A stretch of 64,000 nucleotides of DNA, taken from contig NC_092569.1 in the NCBI RefSeq assembly GCF_037975245.1, positions 3,964,001 through 4,028,000 of the forward strand, read 5' to 3'. This DNA is from Apostichopus japonicus (Eukaryota; Echinodermata; Holothuroidea; Aspidochirotida; Stichopodidae). The notes under the pieces were generated by a model. That model did not search any database, was not told the DNA's origin, and was given only the letters and a program-made list of their open reading frames with translations. The translations under genes and the position numbers were made by a program. Positions 1-11,237 of this stretch are shown here, one piece after another; the first letter of the stretch is position 1; every line of letters starts with the position of its first letter.

Positions 1-401
1 TGTAATAATACAGTATATAATGCAACAATATTACTGTGGATGTTTTATATTATATCATAACCATACAATGATATTATTGTATGATACTTTGTGAATAGGG
101 TGTGTGTAGCAGTGTCATTGCAATGTACAGGAACCACTTTATTAGAGTAATCCTAGAACCTTTAGAACTGCTGGTATGCAAACAGGATGTCCAATGCTGA
201 TTTAAATATGGGTATCTATACTGCACATTATTGGTTGCCTGCTATGAAGACACTGTTCACTGGTTTACATTCCTTTAACTGGAAGGAGTTCTGTCACATG
301 TTAAAGAGAAAAACATGTAAAGGCATCAAATGAAGCTTCTCAACAGAAGTACAGTACAATCCTGGCATGTACAGTACTGTATCCCCATTGAAGACTCATG
401 G
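1..401. other. non-coding, no recognisable feature
   Basis: AT-rich sequence with scattered TACAGTACTGTA-type palindromes. I see no coding exon, RNA gene or transposon terminus here. Confidence 0.5.
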
Positions 402-705
402 TTTTGTATCACACAATGTAGCCTTGGATAAGTCATGCTTCTTTGTCTTACAGTAATTGTGGGTTGTATCACACATTATAAACTGGATAAGTCATACTTC
501 TTTGTGTTACAGTAATTGTAGGTTGTATCACACATCATAACCTGGATAAGCCATGCTTCTATGTGTCACAGTATTTGTGGGTTGTTTGATCGCACATCAT
601 ACCCCGGTATCTCATGCGTCTTTGTGTTGCAGTAATTGTGGAATGTATCACACTTCATAACCTGGGTAAGTCATGCTTCTACAGTTGTGTTACAGTAATT
701 GTTGG
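402..705. repeat. tandem repeat, ~60-bp unit, 5 copies
   Basis: Five diverged units read TTGTATCACAC..CATAA..CTGGATAAGTCATGCTTCTTTGTGTTACAGTAATTGTGGG. Starts recur about every 60 bases. The copies differ by substitutions and small indels, so this is an old minisatellite. Nothing suggests coding. Confidence 0.8.
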
Positions 706-1028
706 AACAGCATAGGTCTTTCAGATCCAACAGCTCTGCAAAGTCCCAGATCTACGTATACGTACACGTGTGTATGAAAAACTTCAACGTTTTGTGTGAA
801 ATCCCTCATGTGTGACGATGGCAAACACTAGTCTCGAAACCACTTTCGCCTCTTTCAATTGTTGGACAGCTTTCAAAGGTCTGCGTACGGTAGAACTTAA
901 ACATGACGATAACCATTGGGAAGGGTTTTAGGTCAAAGTGTTATACTCTGTCAACCATTGCCTGGACAAATACTGTATGGGGTTTAGATTCAGGCATTAC
1001 TATCAGCCAAGAGTAGACTGGTTCAAAC

Positions 1029-1333
1029 CAGGCGCGTATCCAAGGGGGGAGGCGAAGGGGGCAGTCGCCCCCCCCCTCCTTGAGCATATTTTTTGGTATG
1101 TTTTTAGCTAGTAATTTCAAAAGAGAAAATGCAAAGATGCAACTTACAAGGCCTGGGAAGTGCCATTTCCAGCGATCTGGGAGGCATTTTCAACCAAAAA
1201 TTGTTCTTGAATGCTTTGCGCCAACCATGGTGGCGCTACGTTTAGACAGTTTGCAATGCTGTATCTAAGACTCTGATCATTTGCCTACAGTTTCAAAGTT
1301 TGGCAGTTTGGCAAATTCCTCGCTACGCGCCTG
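1029..1333. mobile_element. hAT-like MITE (family A), 305 bp
   Basis: Perfect 10-bp terminal inverted repeats CAGGCGCGTA and TACGCGCCTG. The element is flanked by the perfect 8-bp direct repeat GTTCAAAC (1021-1028 and 1334-1341). An 8-bp duplication with CAG-starting termini is the signature of the hAT superfamily. The element is too short to encode a transposase, so it is non-autonomous. A related copy lies near 39650-39903. The short reading frame inside is not a gene. Confidence 0.85.
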
Positions 1334-1341
1334 GTTCAAAC

Positions 1342-2194
1342 CTCCATAAATAATGCATTCTGGTATCCTCCAATAGATGCATGACTCAGTTTAGATATTA
1401 CACAAGTGCTACACATGTTCAGTATCAAATGAAGTGGACACATAGGAGGGGAAAAAAAGGTTCTTTTAAATTTTTCAAATTATGTTATATTTATAGTACT
1501 ACAGTGAGGGCTGTAAATACAGAAATACATTTGTAGCAATATACAGTAGGTAGTGTGCAAATACTGCCGGTTTATATTTTTAGAAACCAAATTGACTTTG
1601 TGTACACTTTACACTTATTAGCTATATCTTTAAATTTAGAATTTACAGTACTGTACCTTGATAAGGTGAGCTATATCTAGCACTTAATCTCTGTAGATGT
1701 ATGATAACAAACTTTTTGTATGTCATACTGTAACAGACAGAGAACGAGTGTGAAGGAGTTAGATCTACAAAGTTGAATTATTTCAGCGGTGTGGTCTTTT
1801 AGTTTTAATATTCACAACCCTTAGGCCTTACATGATGGACGTTTATTGTGAACAAACTGTAACTTGTTTAATTTAAAGCAGCATTTTGCGTCCTCTTCTA
1901 TGATTCCACTACAGTATGCCATAACGACATTCATAACTAGCTACAGTAAATCTATTTAAATCTTACTTCAAATGGTGGCATAAAAGTCGAAAATTTGCAA
2001 CTTTCAACTTTGTTTTTCTCCAAGATATTTTCCGTTGGGTTCCCAATAAACCTCACCCATAATATGAATATTTAAATACTACGAACGTCATTGACCAATA
2101 CGTAATACAACACCATGCTTGATTTGTGTACAGTCTATATGGCAGTTGTACCAGGGAGTTCCACAATGTTTTACTTCACAAAATACCAAAATGT
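1342..2194. other. non-coding, no recognisable feature
   Basis: AT-rich sequence with no exon-like conservation and no clear repeat structure. Confidence 0.5.
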
Positions 2195-2400
2195 TTGGGG
2201 GAGGGTGGTTGTTAGTCCTCTATAAACAACTACAGTATACAGTCCTATACTGCACTGTATATATACCGATTACACTGTACCGAGGGGGAAGGGGTGGGGG
2301 GTCAGTCCTATATAAACAACTGCAGTAAAAAATTACAGTCCTATACAGCACTGTATATATACCATTTATACTGTACTGAGGTGGGAGGGGGGGGGGGGAC
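2195..2400. repeat. tandem duplication, ~90-bp unit, 2 copies
   Basis: AGTCCTCTATAAACAACT at 2214 recurs at 2304. It is followed in both copies by TACAGTCCTATAC, CACTGTATATATACC and a G-rich block. The unit is rich in CTGTA/TACAG palindromes. Confidence 0.7.
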
Positions 2401-2912
2401 AGTGGTCAGTCCTCTTACTGTACAGTACAGTACAGTTGTGACTGGAAAGGACATTGATACAGTACTGTACATGTCTGCCCCTCTGTCTCAGAGTAACATT
2501 CTACTGTACTGTACCAATGTGAAGACCGTAGTTCTTATTTTAGCACAGTCTTCCATGCTATTTATAGAGCAGCGTACTAATATTACTAAACTTATATATA
2601 TGTTTAATAGTGAATACTGTAGTTCTCTGTGTACTATGGTCAAGGACCAGCGTTTCAAACCAAGACCAAGTCCAAGTGGGATCACTAAAGCATGATATAC
2701 TGTGCAACACTGTGCATAGATACTGTACTGTAGTGTACATCCAATCTTTGTTTGCCTTGAATTGAAGATTATATAGATATTCTGTGCAAATGACACCACA
2801 ATAGGGTAAAGATACTGATATGTTAAGACTGGAAGATAAAAGAGGGTTAAGAGGGAGACCCTGTATAATAAAAGCTTTATTTATATTAACTGTCTTTAAA
2901 TAGTATTGTAAG

Positions 2913-3275
2913 CATTGGTGTAGGATCCCAATTTGATTTAGGGGGGGGGGGGGCTGTAACGACTTGCCCGAAAAATATCACCAAAATTTCATTCCACCCG
3001 TTAATGTGCATATCATATAGGCATGCATCAGTGATCAGTTATTACATACTGTAGCATGCCAATAACATACAATCATTTTCCGTGTTATAACCCTTCCATA
3101 TTGGTTATAATTATTGGGAAAGTTGTTACAATAATAATGATAAATTTTAATGCAATTTATTTTTCTTTCAGTAGGTGCCCGAAAAAATTCTCAGCATATT
3201 GCCAGAATTTTCACAAAAATTTGGGGTTGGGGGCTTCAGCCCCCAGCCCCCCCCCCCCCGCCTCCTATGCCTATG
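2913..3275. mobile_element. hAT-like MITE (family B), 363 bp
   Basis: Imperfect termini CATTGGTGTAGGA and TCCTATGCCTATG (10 of 13 complementary). They are flanked by near-identical 8-bp direct repeats ATTGTAAG (2905-2912) and ATTGTTAG (3276-3283). The interior has a poly-G stretch at one end, poly-C at the other, and two TGCCCGAAAAA stretches. A diverged second copy is near 39955-40281. Confidence 0.75.
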
Positions 3276-3283
3276 ATTGTTAG

Positions 3284-4017
3284 AACTGTATAATATTGCA
3301 CATCCTCAAGTACTTGCCACTATAACAATGTTTGCTACAGTATTGACTGAATCTTGTCATGTAACGAAAGCTCTATTTATCAGACCATGGACTTCTACAG
3401 AAAACAAAGTTAAAAAGGAATTAGAAAACAGTAGGAGAAGCTTTTTGATATTAGCCAGAAATGCAAGTTATACATTTAGAAACAGTGCTTGCTGAGGAAA
3501 CATTTTAGTTCAGTGATGCAAGAAACCAATTTTTGTGTCTTGAGAAAGAACCGAGAACCAATGGACTGTACCGTACCATACTGTGCTATGTGCAACGCAT
3601 TAGATATAAAATGTACCAGGATTGGTCAGCTTGAAGAGCTGAAAAAAGTTGCTAAAATCATGCCACCTATTCAAAGTCAGTCTCAATCAAAGGTAGTGTT
3701 GACAAGGAAGAAGGGATCTCTCTCACTTAATACAGTTGTACATTATTTGCAAGTTTCCTGTACTGTGTGCAGTAGGGTACTATGTGCAGTAGTAGTGCTA
3801 TACAGCTCACGAGGAGAGACATTGGTAATGACTTTTACAGACCAGACAACAATATTGAGGAAGTACAGTACTTGAGAATGAAATATCCTATTTAATCAGA
3901 CAAACTAGTGAGCTTAGTAGGTATGGTACAGCCTGATAGGTTTGGAGGAACTACGCAGGTGTTCATGGGTTACGTGATTTCCCATCACTTTGTTCTTGCG
4001 TGAGCAGTGCTAGTACA
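3284..4017. other. non-coding, no recognised gene
   Basis: Two short open stretches occur here, but neither resembles a known protein or has splice context. I do not support a gene. Confidence 0.45.
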
Positions 4018-4334
4018 CTGTACTTCTCATTGTGTACATTGTGTATATATTGTGTACATTGTGTACATCGTGTATATTGTGTACATTCTGCATATTGTGT
4101 ATATTGTGTACATTGTGTATATTGTGCATAATGTGGACATTGGACATTGTGTGCATTGTATACGTTGTGCACATTGTGTATATTGTATATATTGTGCACT
4201 TTGTGTATATTGTGCACACTGTGTATATTGTGTACATTGTATTCATTGTGTACATTTTGTACGTTGTGAACATTGTGTACATTGCGTCCATTGTGGGCAT
4301 TGTATATATTGTGTATATTATGTACATTGTGTAC
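4018..4334. repeat. 9-bp minisatellite (TTGTGTACA)n
   Basis: Degenerate tandem 9-mers TTGTGTACA/TTGTGTATA. Because the period is a multiple of three, it gives long but meaningless reading frames (VYI repeats) on both strands. The Gypsy element at 4335 inserted into its right end. The GTAC at 4331-4334 is the target site, and GTACATTGTG resumes after the element at 13619. Confidence 0.9.
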
Positions 4335-5078
4335 TGTAATATTGTGTCGAGCCCGGCTCCTCCGATAGTAAAACTATATCGGGACTCGCGATAGAAAGGT
4401 ACTGGGATGTCTTGATGCCGTATTTACGCTTCTTCAGGAGATGTCTCGAACGGAAGAAAACAATGACTTCACACAAAAAACAATTTGACGAGATAGGATT
4501 TGATTATTGATTCGGTATAATTTCTTCTCTGTCGATTCTCTTTACAAATAAAACTAAATTACAATGATTTGACTTGACTTGACTCCGTCAATTAAACAAT
4601 TAGGAGTGATGAAATAGTAACGAAGCAATGACGAACTGATCACGGAGCGCTGACGGAGTGATAAATTTGCTGATCAAGTGATAAACTTTCGGCCTCCTTT
4701 TTCTTATATACCATACTTCTACAAAATCCCTCTGCGCACAATCAGGAGGCAGCCAATAACCTGACCATCCTGTATTAACTTAATGATATAAAAATAAGTG
4801 CGCTGGCACTGATCTGCCCTGATTGGTTGGGAGTTTGGAAGTCCATCCCCTTTCTTATGGAAACTTCCATACCACGTGAGAGAACCTTCTCGAATGTTCC
4901 ACAGACATAATGGAATCTATTTTGGGAAAAGGCCCTGTACCAAGATTCAATAAGATAGTTAAAAACTTCTCGTGGGAAAACTGAATCCATGACCTAGATA
5001 AATACATAAGAGGCCTGTAAGGTGTCTCGATGGAGTTTTTCGGTAACATCAAAGAGATGGTATTACTATTTCATAACA
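4335..5078 (-). repeat. 3' LTR of Gypsy element 1
   Basis: 744 bp. In the minus direction it begins TGTTATG and ends ATTACA (TG..CA ends). It matches 12875-13618 base for base at a constant offset of 8540. Small open frames inside occur identically in both LTRs and are not supported as genes. Confidence 0.95.
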
Positions 5079-5091
5079 TCCCCCTCAATCT
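5079..5091 (-). other. polypurine tract of Gypsy element 1
   Basis: In the minus direction AGATTGAGGGGGA directly abuts the 3' LTR start TGTTATG. This is the position where plus-strand DNA synthesis is primed. Confidence 0.8.
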
Positions 5092-6516
5092 TTTAAAATT
5101 TTTGGATACTCCAAAATTTTAACATCATACTGCTTTAACTTATCATTATCTCAAAAAGGTAGAGTACTGTAAGCACATTCATTAATATTCATCGACTTCA
5201 ATAAATGGCCTTCATATATCTCAAAGGTTAACATCTAGGTTACGAATTATTAAACTGATCATATGGTATATACATTGACACTATCTCCATGAAAATATTT
5301 TGTGTACCTCTTCAATATTGATGACATCATATGATGTAATCTAAAAAAAAAAATATCATTTAGACATCTTAAAGTTACATGACACAGCAAAATATGCAGT
5401 ATCTCTAACAAAATACATTTATGCATTTCATACATCAATAATACATTTATATCAAAAGTGAAATCATGCCGTGAATTGGGGAGAGATCAGAGAATACTGG
5501 ACTTAGTTATCTTTTAACTGAACAGAACAGCTCAGCGTTCCATAAAAAATTTCGTATTTTACAAAAAGAACCTTAAAATATTACAAACTCATTTACAAAA
5601 CCTCCTCTTTAATGAAGTCATAGTTTCAAAACTGCTTTGAAACCTTGTGAATCATATACATTCACCTCAAGAAAATCAACAAAATGTGACTCGATAGCAT
5701 GGTGACCCTAGGTATGCACTCCGAATTGATCTAGTAAAGTACCAAAGTACTAGATATTCGATACCATAAAAGAGACTCCATAGACTATGACATCAACAAA
5801 TCTTTCTTCAAATTAACATAATACTTAACATCTTGTCTTCTAAACTTCATGATGAAATTTACTTTTGCATGAATAATTGAGGAAAAGAAAATATATACAT
5901 AACTTCCTCAAAACATCTATACTTTCATTTGCTTCGATAACTGTTGCTGTAAGCAAAAGTTGCACATCTTCAATGCTGTCTCTAAATAGCCTTCAATATA
6001 TAACATAAATGATGCAATGTAAAGATCCTTAAAATATTTCTCAATATATGAAAACCCATGTTGCTAATATTCCGGATATGTTCTAATTGCCGGGTAAACG
6101 TTTGAACGAATTCATAAGGAGAAATAAGGTATACTCATTACACATTTGTTATAAAAGATGAAACTAGGTCACTTGGTGGCGTTTTAAACAATAAAGCTTA
6201 TATTGTTACACCATACAGTACAATGACTTCCACTTAATAGGTATGCAGGTAAATGCCATGACGCATTCCATTCATACAATTGTGGGTAAAACACCTGTTC
6301 ATCTGAACTTAAAGCAATATGCAGTTATACTGTACATTCTAACCATATAATGTTTGCAACATCCTGCCTGGATTGCCTGTAATGTTCAATCCCTTTTCAT
6401 GGAGAAAATTCATTATTTCCTCTGTGTTGGAATATTTCCCTACATTCCACCAAAAATCATGACTCTTAAAGCCTTTTGGAAAACATGGTGTCTGATAAGT
6501 GACCAGAACCTGTAAT
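5092..6516 (-). other. long gene-free 3' internal region of Gypsy element 1
   Basis: About 1.4 kb between the pol stop and the polypurine tract, AT-rich, with no envelope-like frame. The only open stretch is 61 codons (6339-6524, minus). It overlaps the end of pol by 8 bases in another frame and resembles nothing I recognise. Confidence 0.6.
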
Positions 6517-9500
6517 TCACCCAATTTGTATCGAGCACGTTGGGACTTTCATGTCTCCTTGTGGAGCATTTGCAAAAACTTTCTTTTGCCTTAATATGCT
6601 ATCTTTCATGGAAGGATATGGAAGTGCTAATCCTTCATTATGTGCTCTATTCTCCAGAAAGGATGCAACATTCATTGGCTTAGTGCTCATAAGACACATG
6701 ACGTGATCTGAAGTTACCCCTGGCAAAATGTTACCAAACTCATCATGAAACTCAATATGTGCATCTTGCATGACATTAACATTTTCTGCATTAGAAGTGT
6801 TACTACTCAAAACATTTCTCATTCGTGCAACCTTTTCACTTGATGAACCCTTTGTTTTCAAGACATTTCGCAATTTCTGAATGTTGGTGATATTCTTAGT
6901 TTCAGAGGATGCTCTTACAAAACATGGTTTAAGCCTGTTATAATTGAATACATCACTAAGAATTTCTCCTTTGAGAGTGGCCAACAAATAATGAGTCCTA
7001 TCCAAAACTTGATGGATCACTAGTGGTCCACACCATTCTGCAGCAATTTTGCGAGAGTTCGCAGTCAAGGAGGAAGACGTTGGCTTATATAGATACACTA
7101 ATTGACCCGTTGAATAAATTGCACCTTTGTCCAGTTTTGCACTTATCTTAACATTTTGAGCATCTTGTTGCTTCTTTTGTAAGACTAACATTACCCTTGA
7201 CAAATGATCAAATCGTTTCTTTAACAATGCAGCATATTCTCCATGAGATTGTGATAATCCTGCCATTGGATTAAACGATAAATTTGTAAGATTTGGTGGC
7301 TTACGTCCAAATGCAAGTTCAAATGGGCTATAGCTACCTAACTGAGGAGAGGAAAATGTGTTATATGCATAGGCTGATGTTGGGACAAACCGTACCCAAT
7401 CCGTACCAAACTGATTCAAGTTCACTTTGAGGAAATTTGAAAGAGTCTGAATGTGTCTTTCAACCTGTAAGCTTCCATGATTGCTTACACTGATGAACTT
7501 TTGTTCAATGCCTAAAGCTTTACTTAAGAGCTCCACTAATTTTCCTGTAAGAGAAGCTGCCGCATCACTTATGATACAAGACGGTGGACCAAAGGTTGTA
7601 ACTACCCTCTGCAATAATGCTTCACATATTGTTTCAGCATCAAGTGTCTTAAGAGAAACACATACAACAAATCTAGTGATCTCATCACAAACAACCATCA
7701 AATGTTTAAATCCTGTAGCCGTTGTGGGCATAGTCTTGAAATCCAGACTAAGTCTGTCAAAAGGACGATAAGAATCAGGAATGCGAGCATGATATTGTCT
7801 CAATTTGTCCGGTTTCTTACGGAATTCTTGACAACGGAGACATGCCTGAATATAATTACTGATGCGTTGAAACATATTACGCAGATAGAAATGCTGTCTA
7901 ATGGTCAAATATGTACGCATTACACCTTGATGATTACTTAACAAGTCATCATGATATCGAGATATTATCTGTTCTACCATAGTCTCAGGTACGACTAACT
8001 GAAGAGTCATCTTAGCATCATTAGTCTCATGCAAAAATATCCTGAATAACAAACTATTACATAACAAATAATCCTCTGCTTGAGAACGAACAGTTCTAGC
8101 ATGCTTAACATTACTTGGAATAATATCATGTGCAAGAAAATCATAAATTGGTTTGTAGTAAGGACAAGTTTGTTGTTGAATTTGCAACTCTTTTACATCA
8201 AATGGCAGATCATAATTTTTGATCAGTTTTCCTTGAATTGCCTTCATGACTTTATTCAATTCCTTTTGTTTTGGAATGTGCCCTGTAACCAAATGATCAA
8301 TGTTTGTTATGACTGGCTTCGGCTGAACAAATAATTCTGGTGGTGGTTCTCTGACTACCTCTGGCACTCTATGTCTACTCTGATCCACTAATCTTGGCTC
8401 TGAAGGTTGAGAAACACTTGTAAAATTTGGCACAACTAACATGTCTGGGCTAAATGAAGGTCCATTTTCACTCGGCATAGTAACAATAGGCCTTTGAATA
8501 TATGTTTCTCTCTTGTCAGTAGAAACAACTGGTGTTTTCCTCTTCTGTGACTCAGGTTGTGGTCTCTGTGTAACATGATCATGTGTTGCCTTAGGAATGG
8601 ATGTCCTATTAACTCTATTTGTTGATTCTTTGGCTGGGGAATCCTGCTTAGACTCCTTTGTGACTTTATTCGGAAATAAATCTGGAACTTTGACTCCCAT
8701 TGACCTTGCCATTGACCTTGTCATGATTGGATTAAATGTCTCCTTAGGTGGAGTTGAAAAATCCTCATAAGCATTGAACTCTTGAGCAACCTGATCTATT
8801 TCAGAGTGAAATTCCTGTGGTGCTCTAGACAAATAATCTGCCAAAACCAATTCTGAGCCTTTCTTATAACCAACCTGAAATGTAAATTCTGACAATTTGA
8901 ACAGAAGTTTACGTAAGCGTGAAGTTGCTGGTTCTTGTTTTGACTTAAACAATTCAACAATGGCTGAGTGATCAACATATGCCTCAAATTCTACATTTTG
9001 CAATAAATGTTTGAATGCTGTCACATTAATAAATAGACCCATCATTTCTAATTCAGTTACACTATACCTCTGACATGCTGGTGGTAATATCTTAGAGTAA
9101 TATGCAATAATATTCTCTTTGCCATTAACTCTTTGTGTTAGGTATGATCCTGTTGCTACTCGTGATGTGTCACTATATAATACAAAACGACCATATTTCT
9201 GTGGCATATGCAATATAGGTGGAGTACACAACAACTCTTTAATACTTTGAAATGCACACTGATGTTCCTCTGTCCATTTAAATACCTTTCTCTTACGACT
9301 CAAATGATGTAATGGTCTCAATAGTGCTTGAATATTTGGGAAAAACGACGCCACATAATTAACTGCACCTACAAATCGTCTTACTGACTTAACATTGTGT
9401 GGTTTCGGTGTGTTCCTGATTGCAGAACATCTGTCATGCAAAGGTTGGATACAAGCCTCACCTTCTGGGGTTATTGAGAGCAAATGTCCCATATATCGGA

Positions 9501-11208
9501 CTGAATTTTGAAAAATGCTACACTTTTTCGGAGAGATTTTCAATCCATTGTCCATTAAAACCTTAAAAATTGCCTGTAGGTGTTGTTTGTGAGATTGTTT
9601 GTCTGCACTGTACACAATAATATCGTCATGATGAGCAATACAGAACTTATTTGAATTTGGGATCGTTGCCAAAATATCATTAATTTGCGACTGAAAGATC
9701 GCTGGAGATAAATTCAATCCCTGTGGTAAGCGTTTATAATAATAATGCTTTCCTCCATGAAATGAAGCAATACCTGTATATTGTTGTGCATGAACACTAA
9801 GTGGCAGACAGAAGAATGCAGACTTTAAGTCAAGAACACCCAAAATTTTGGCTCCAGAGTACCCTATGGTACGGATAGTCTCATTCAGTAATGGAAATGG
9901 GTGATTGAGACGTTTTATCCTACTGTTCAAGTAGCGAAAATCTGTGACAACCCGTTTGTCTTTTGTTCCCTTCTTTGGAATGAGGAAAACCGGTGAGGTA
10001 TAAGACTGATGTCCTACCGCTAAGATTCCTAATCGCACTAATTTGTCAAGCTCACTGGCGACAATGACTTTGTCCTCATCTGAAAGTCTATAGGGACGTA
10101 TGTAAAATGGCTCATCATTAGTAAGCGTAATATCAGCCTCATAATTTGGACAGTGAGATAATTCACCATAAAGAGAAAATGCATCTCTATGCGAGTCTAG
10201 AAATTCATAAATGCTTTCTGTTTCTGAAGCATTCAGAATACTTTGTTCCAAATTAATGTTTTCTCTCATGATTTCCTGTTCGGATTTGGAAACCAGGGGA
10301 TCATCGGCTGTCAAATGTGGATATCGATGTAAATTATATCGTGTAATTTCATCACGATTCTCTTTAGAGTTAGAATTGGTTTGAAAAAGAGACGGTTTTT
10401 CGATGTCTCTCATGACATTTAGAAAATCTAGAGAATCAGTAGGTATGTCTTCTGTGACCGTAATGATATCTGCTAAATCTAAATGAGCCACTGTGCGAGA
10501 AGGATGCAGACAAAATTTCTGGTTACCCATGTTCCTTAGTAGAATCTTTGTTCTACCTTTATGCATTTTCACTAACATTCGTGAAGGACACATACGAGAT
10601 ATTAGAGGAAACGGTTTAATAACCACATCTGCATTTCGTGCATATAATGGAAGACGTCCCTGTACAGTAATGTATCTTTGCTGACCTGGGTAAATAACAA
10701 ATCTCTGCACTGGCCTAAGGAAAACTTTGGCTTGTTTAATTCTAAAACAGTTTGTGGTAAAGTCCAAAGATCCATTCAATTCCTTCAGAGTTGGACTACC
10801 TAATATTAAGTCAATACCTGTCAGGTTTGCAGCAATTAAAGCAGAAAGCTGAAATTCATGACCCTGAATTTTGACCTGAAATGTTATTGTGCTATACGCA
10901 TGAATAAACTGACCATTACCCAACTTTAGGTTTACTACATCAACTGAGACTGGTTGTATAGAGGATAAATACTTTGAATTTTGCACTGTAGAAGAAGAAA
11001 TGATAGAGCGTGTCGCTCCACTATCAAACAACAGTGAAATTCCTTTACCATCATGTAAAGTACCTCTTACAAAATTACGCGTGTCCAGTTGAATATCCAC
11101 ATTACGGTCGTTCCCTGTATATCTAGAAGTAGGAATATTACTATTCTTCCAAATATTATTTGCTTTACGTTTCGATCTTCCCTTACTTGGTACTTTGTCT
11201 GGAGTCAC
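6517..11208 (-). CDS. pol: Pol polyprotein (protease-RT-RNase H-integrase), Gypsy element 1
   Basis: A single uninterrupted frame of 1563 codons. In order: retropepsin-like aspartic protease with DSGA at residues 62-65; reverse transcriptase with VVTDFRYLN, RLPQG and an unusual HHDD box at 526-529 where YxDD is normal; RNase H beginning near D680 (YSDTS) and ending LADYLSRA; integrase with an HHCC zinc region, catalytic D1156, D1215 and E1250, and a GPLVI (GPY/F-type) module. A roughly 150-residue tail follows. The listed 5' end is a GTG. The frame is open up to 11271 and lies in the -1 frame relative to gag, so Pol is probably made by -1 frameshifting from gag and not from its own start. There is no chromodomain and no envelope gene. 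Confidence 0.95.
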   Translation of the reverse strand: MTPDKVPSKGRSKRKANNIWKNSNIPTSRYTGNDRNVDIQLDTRNFVRGTLHDGKGISLLFDSGATRSIISSSTVQNSKYLSSIQPVSVDVVNLKLGNGQFIHAYSTITFQVKIQGHEFQLSALIAANLTGIDLILGSPTLKELNGSLDFTTNCFRIKQAKVFLRPVQRFVIYPGQQRYITVQGRLPLYARNADVVIKPFPLISRMCPSRMLVKMHKGRTKILLRNMGNQKFCLHPSRTVAHLDLADIITVTEDIPTDSLDFLNVMRDIEKPSLFQTNSNSKENRDEITRYNLHRYPHLTADDPLVSKSEQEIMRENINLEQSILNASETESIYEFLDSHRDAFSLYGELSHCPNYEADITLTNDEPFYIRPYRLSDEDKVIVASELDKLVRLGILAVGHQSYTSPVFLIPKKGTKDKRVVTDFRYLNSRIKRLNHPFPLLNETIRTIGYSGAKILGVLDLKSAFFCLPLSVHAQQYTGIASFHGGKHYYYKRLPQGLNLSPAIFQSQINDILATIPNSNKFCIAHHDDIIVYSADKQSHKQHLQAIFKVLMDNGLKISPKKCSIFQNSVRYMGHLLSITPEGEACIQPLHDRCSAIRNTPKPHNVKSVRRFVGAVNYVASFFPNIQALLRPLHHLSRKRKVFKWTEEHQCAFQSIKELLCTPPILHMPQKYGRFVLYSDTSRVATGSYLTQRVNGKENIIAYYSKILPPACQRYSVTELEMMGLFINVTAFKHLLQNVEFEAYVDHSAIVELFKSKQEPATSRLRKLLFKLSEFTFQVGYKKGSELVLADYLSRAPQEFHSEIDQVAQEFNAYEDFSTPPKETFNPIMTRSMARSMGVKVPDLFPNKVTKESKQDSPAKESTNRVNRTSIPKATHDHVTQRPQPESQKRKTPVVSTDKRETYIQRPIVTMPSENGPSFSPDMLVVPNFTSVSQPSEPRLVDQSRHRVPEVVREPPPELFVQPKPVITNIDHLVTGHIPKQKELNKVMKAIQGKLIKNYDLPFDVKELQIQQQTCPYYKPIYDFLAHDIIPSNVKHARTVRSQAEDYLLCNSLLFRIFLHETNDAKMTLQLVVPETMVEQIISRYHDDLLSNHQGVMRTYLTIRQHFYLRNMFQRISNYIQACLRCQEFRKKPDKLRQYHARIPDSYRPFDRLSLDFKTMPTTATGFKHLMVVCDEITRFVVCVSLKTLDAETICEALLQRVVTTFGPPSCIISDAAASLTGKLVELLSKALGIEQKFISVSNHGSLQVERHIQTLSNFLKVNLNQFGTDWVRFVPTSAYAYNTFSSPQLGSYSPFELAFGRKPPNLTNLSFNPMAGLSQSHGEYAALLKKRFDHLSRVMLVLQKKQQDAQNVKISAKLDKGAIYSTGQLVYLYKPTSSSLTANSRKIAAEWCGPLVIHQVLDRTHYLLATLKGEILSDVFNYNRLKPCFVRASSETKNITNIQKLRNVLKTKGSSSEKVARMRNVLSSNTSNAENVNVMQDAHIEFHDEFGNILPGVTSDHVMCLMSTKPMNVASFLENRAHNEGLALPYPSMKDSILRQKKVFANAPQGDMKVPTCSIQIG

Positions 11209-11237
11209 TGTATGATGAGTGCTATCATAAGTGCTCC

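Noticed and set aside
3489-3875. 128-codon frame in the left flank
   Set aside because: No recognisable domain, CTGTA-rich repeat composition, and no splice or promoter context.
4007-4394. Long open frames on both strands rich in VYI or MYT
   Set aside because: Produced by the 9-bp minisatellite, whose period is a multiple of three.
4775-5052. Two small frames, repeated exactly at 13315-13592
   Set aside because: They lie inside the two identical LTRs. Duplication reflects the LTR and not gene conservation.
6339-6524. 61-codon frame overlapping the end of pol as a third retroelement gene
   Set aside because: Too short, no transmembrane or other recognisable motif, and no way to judge conservation from one copy.
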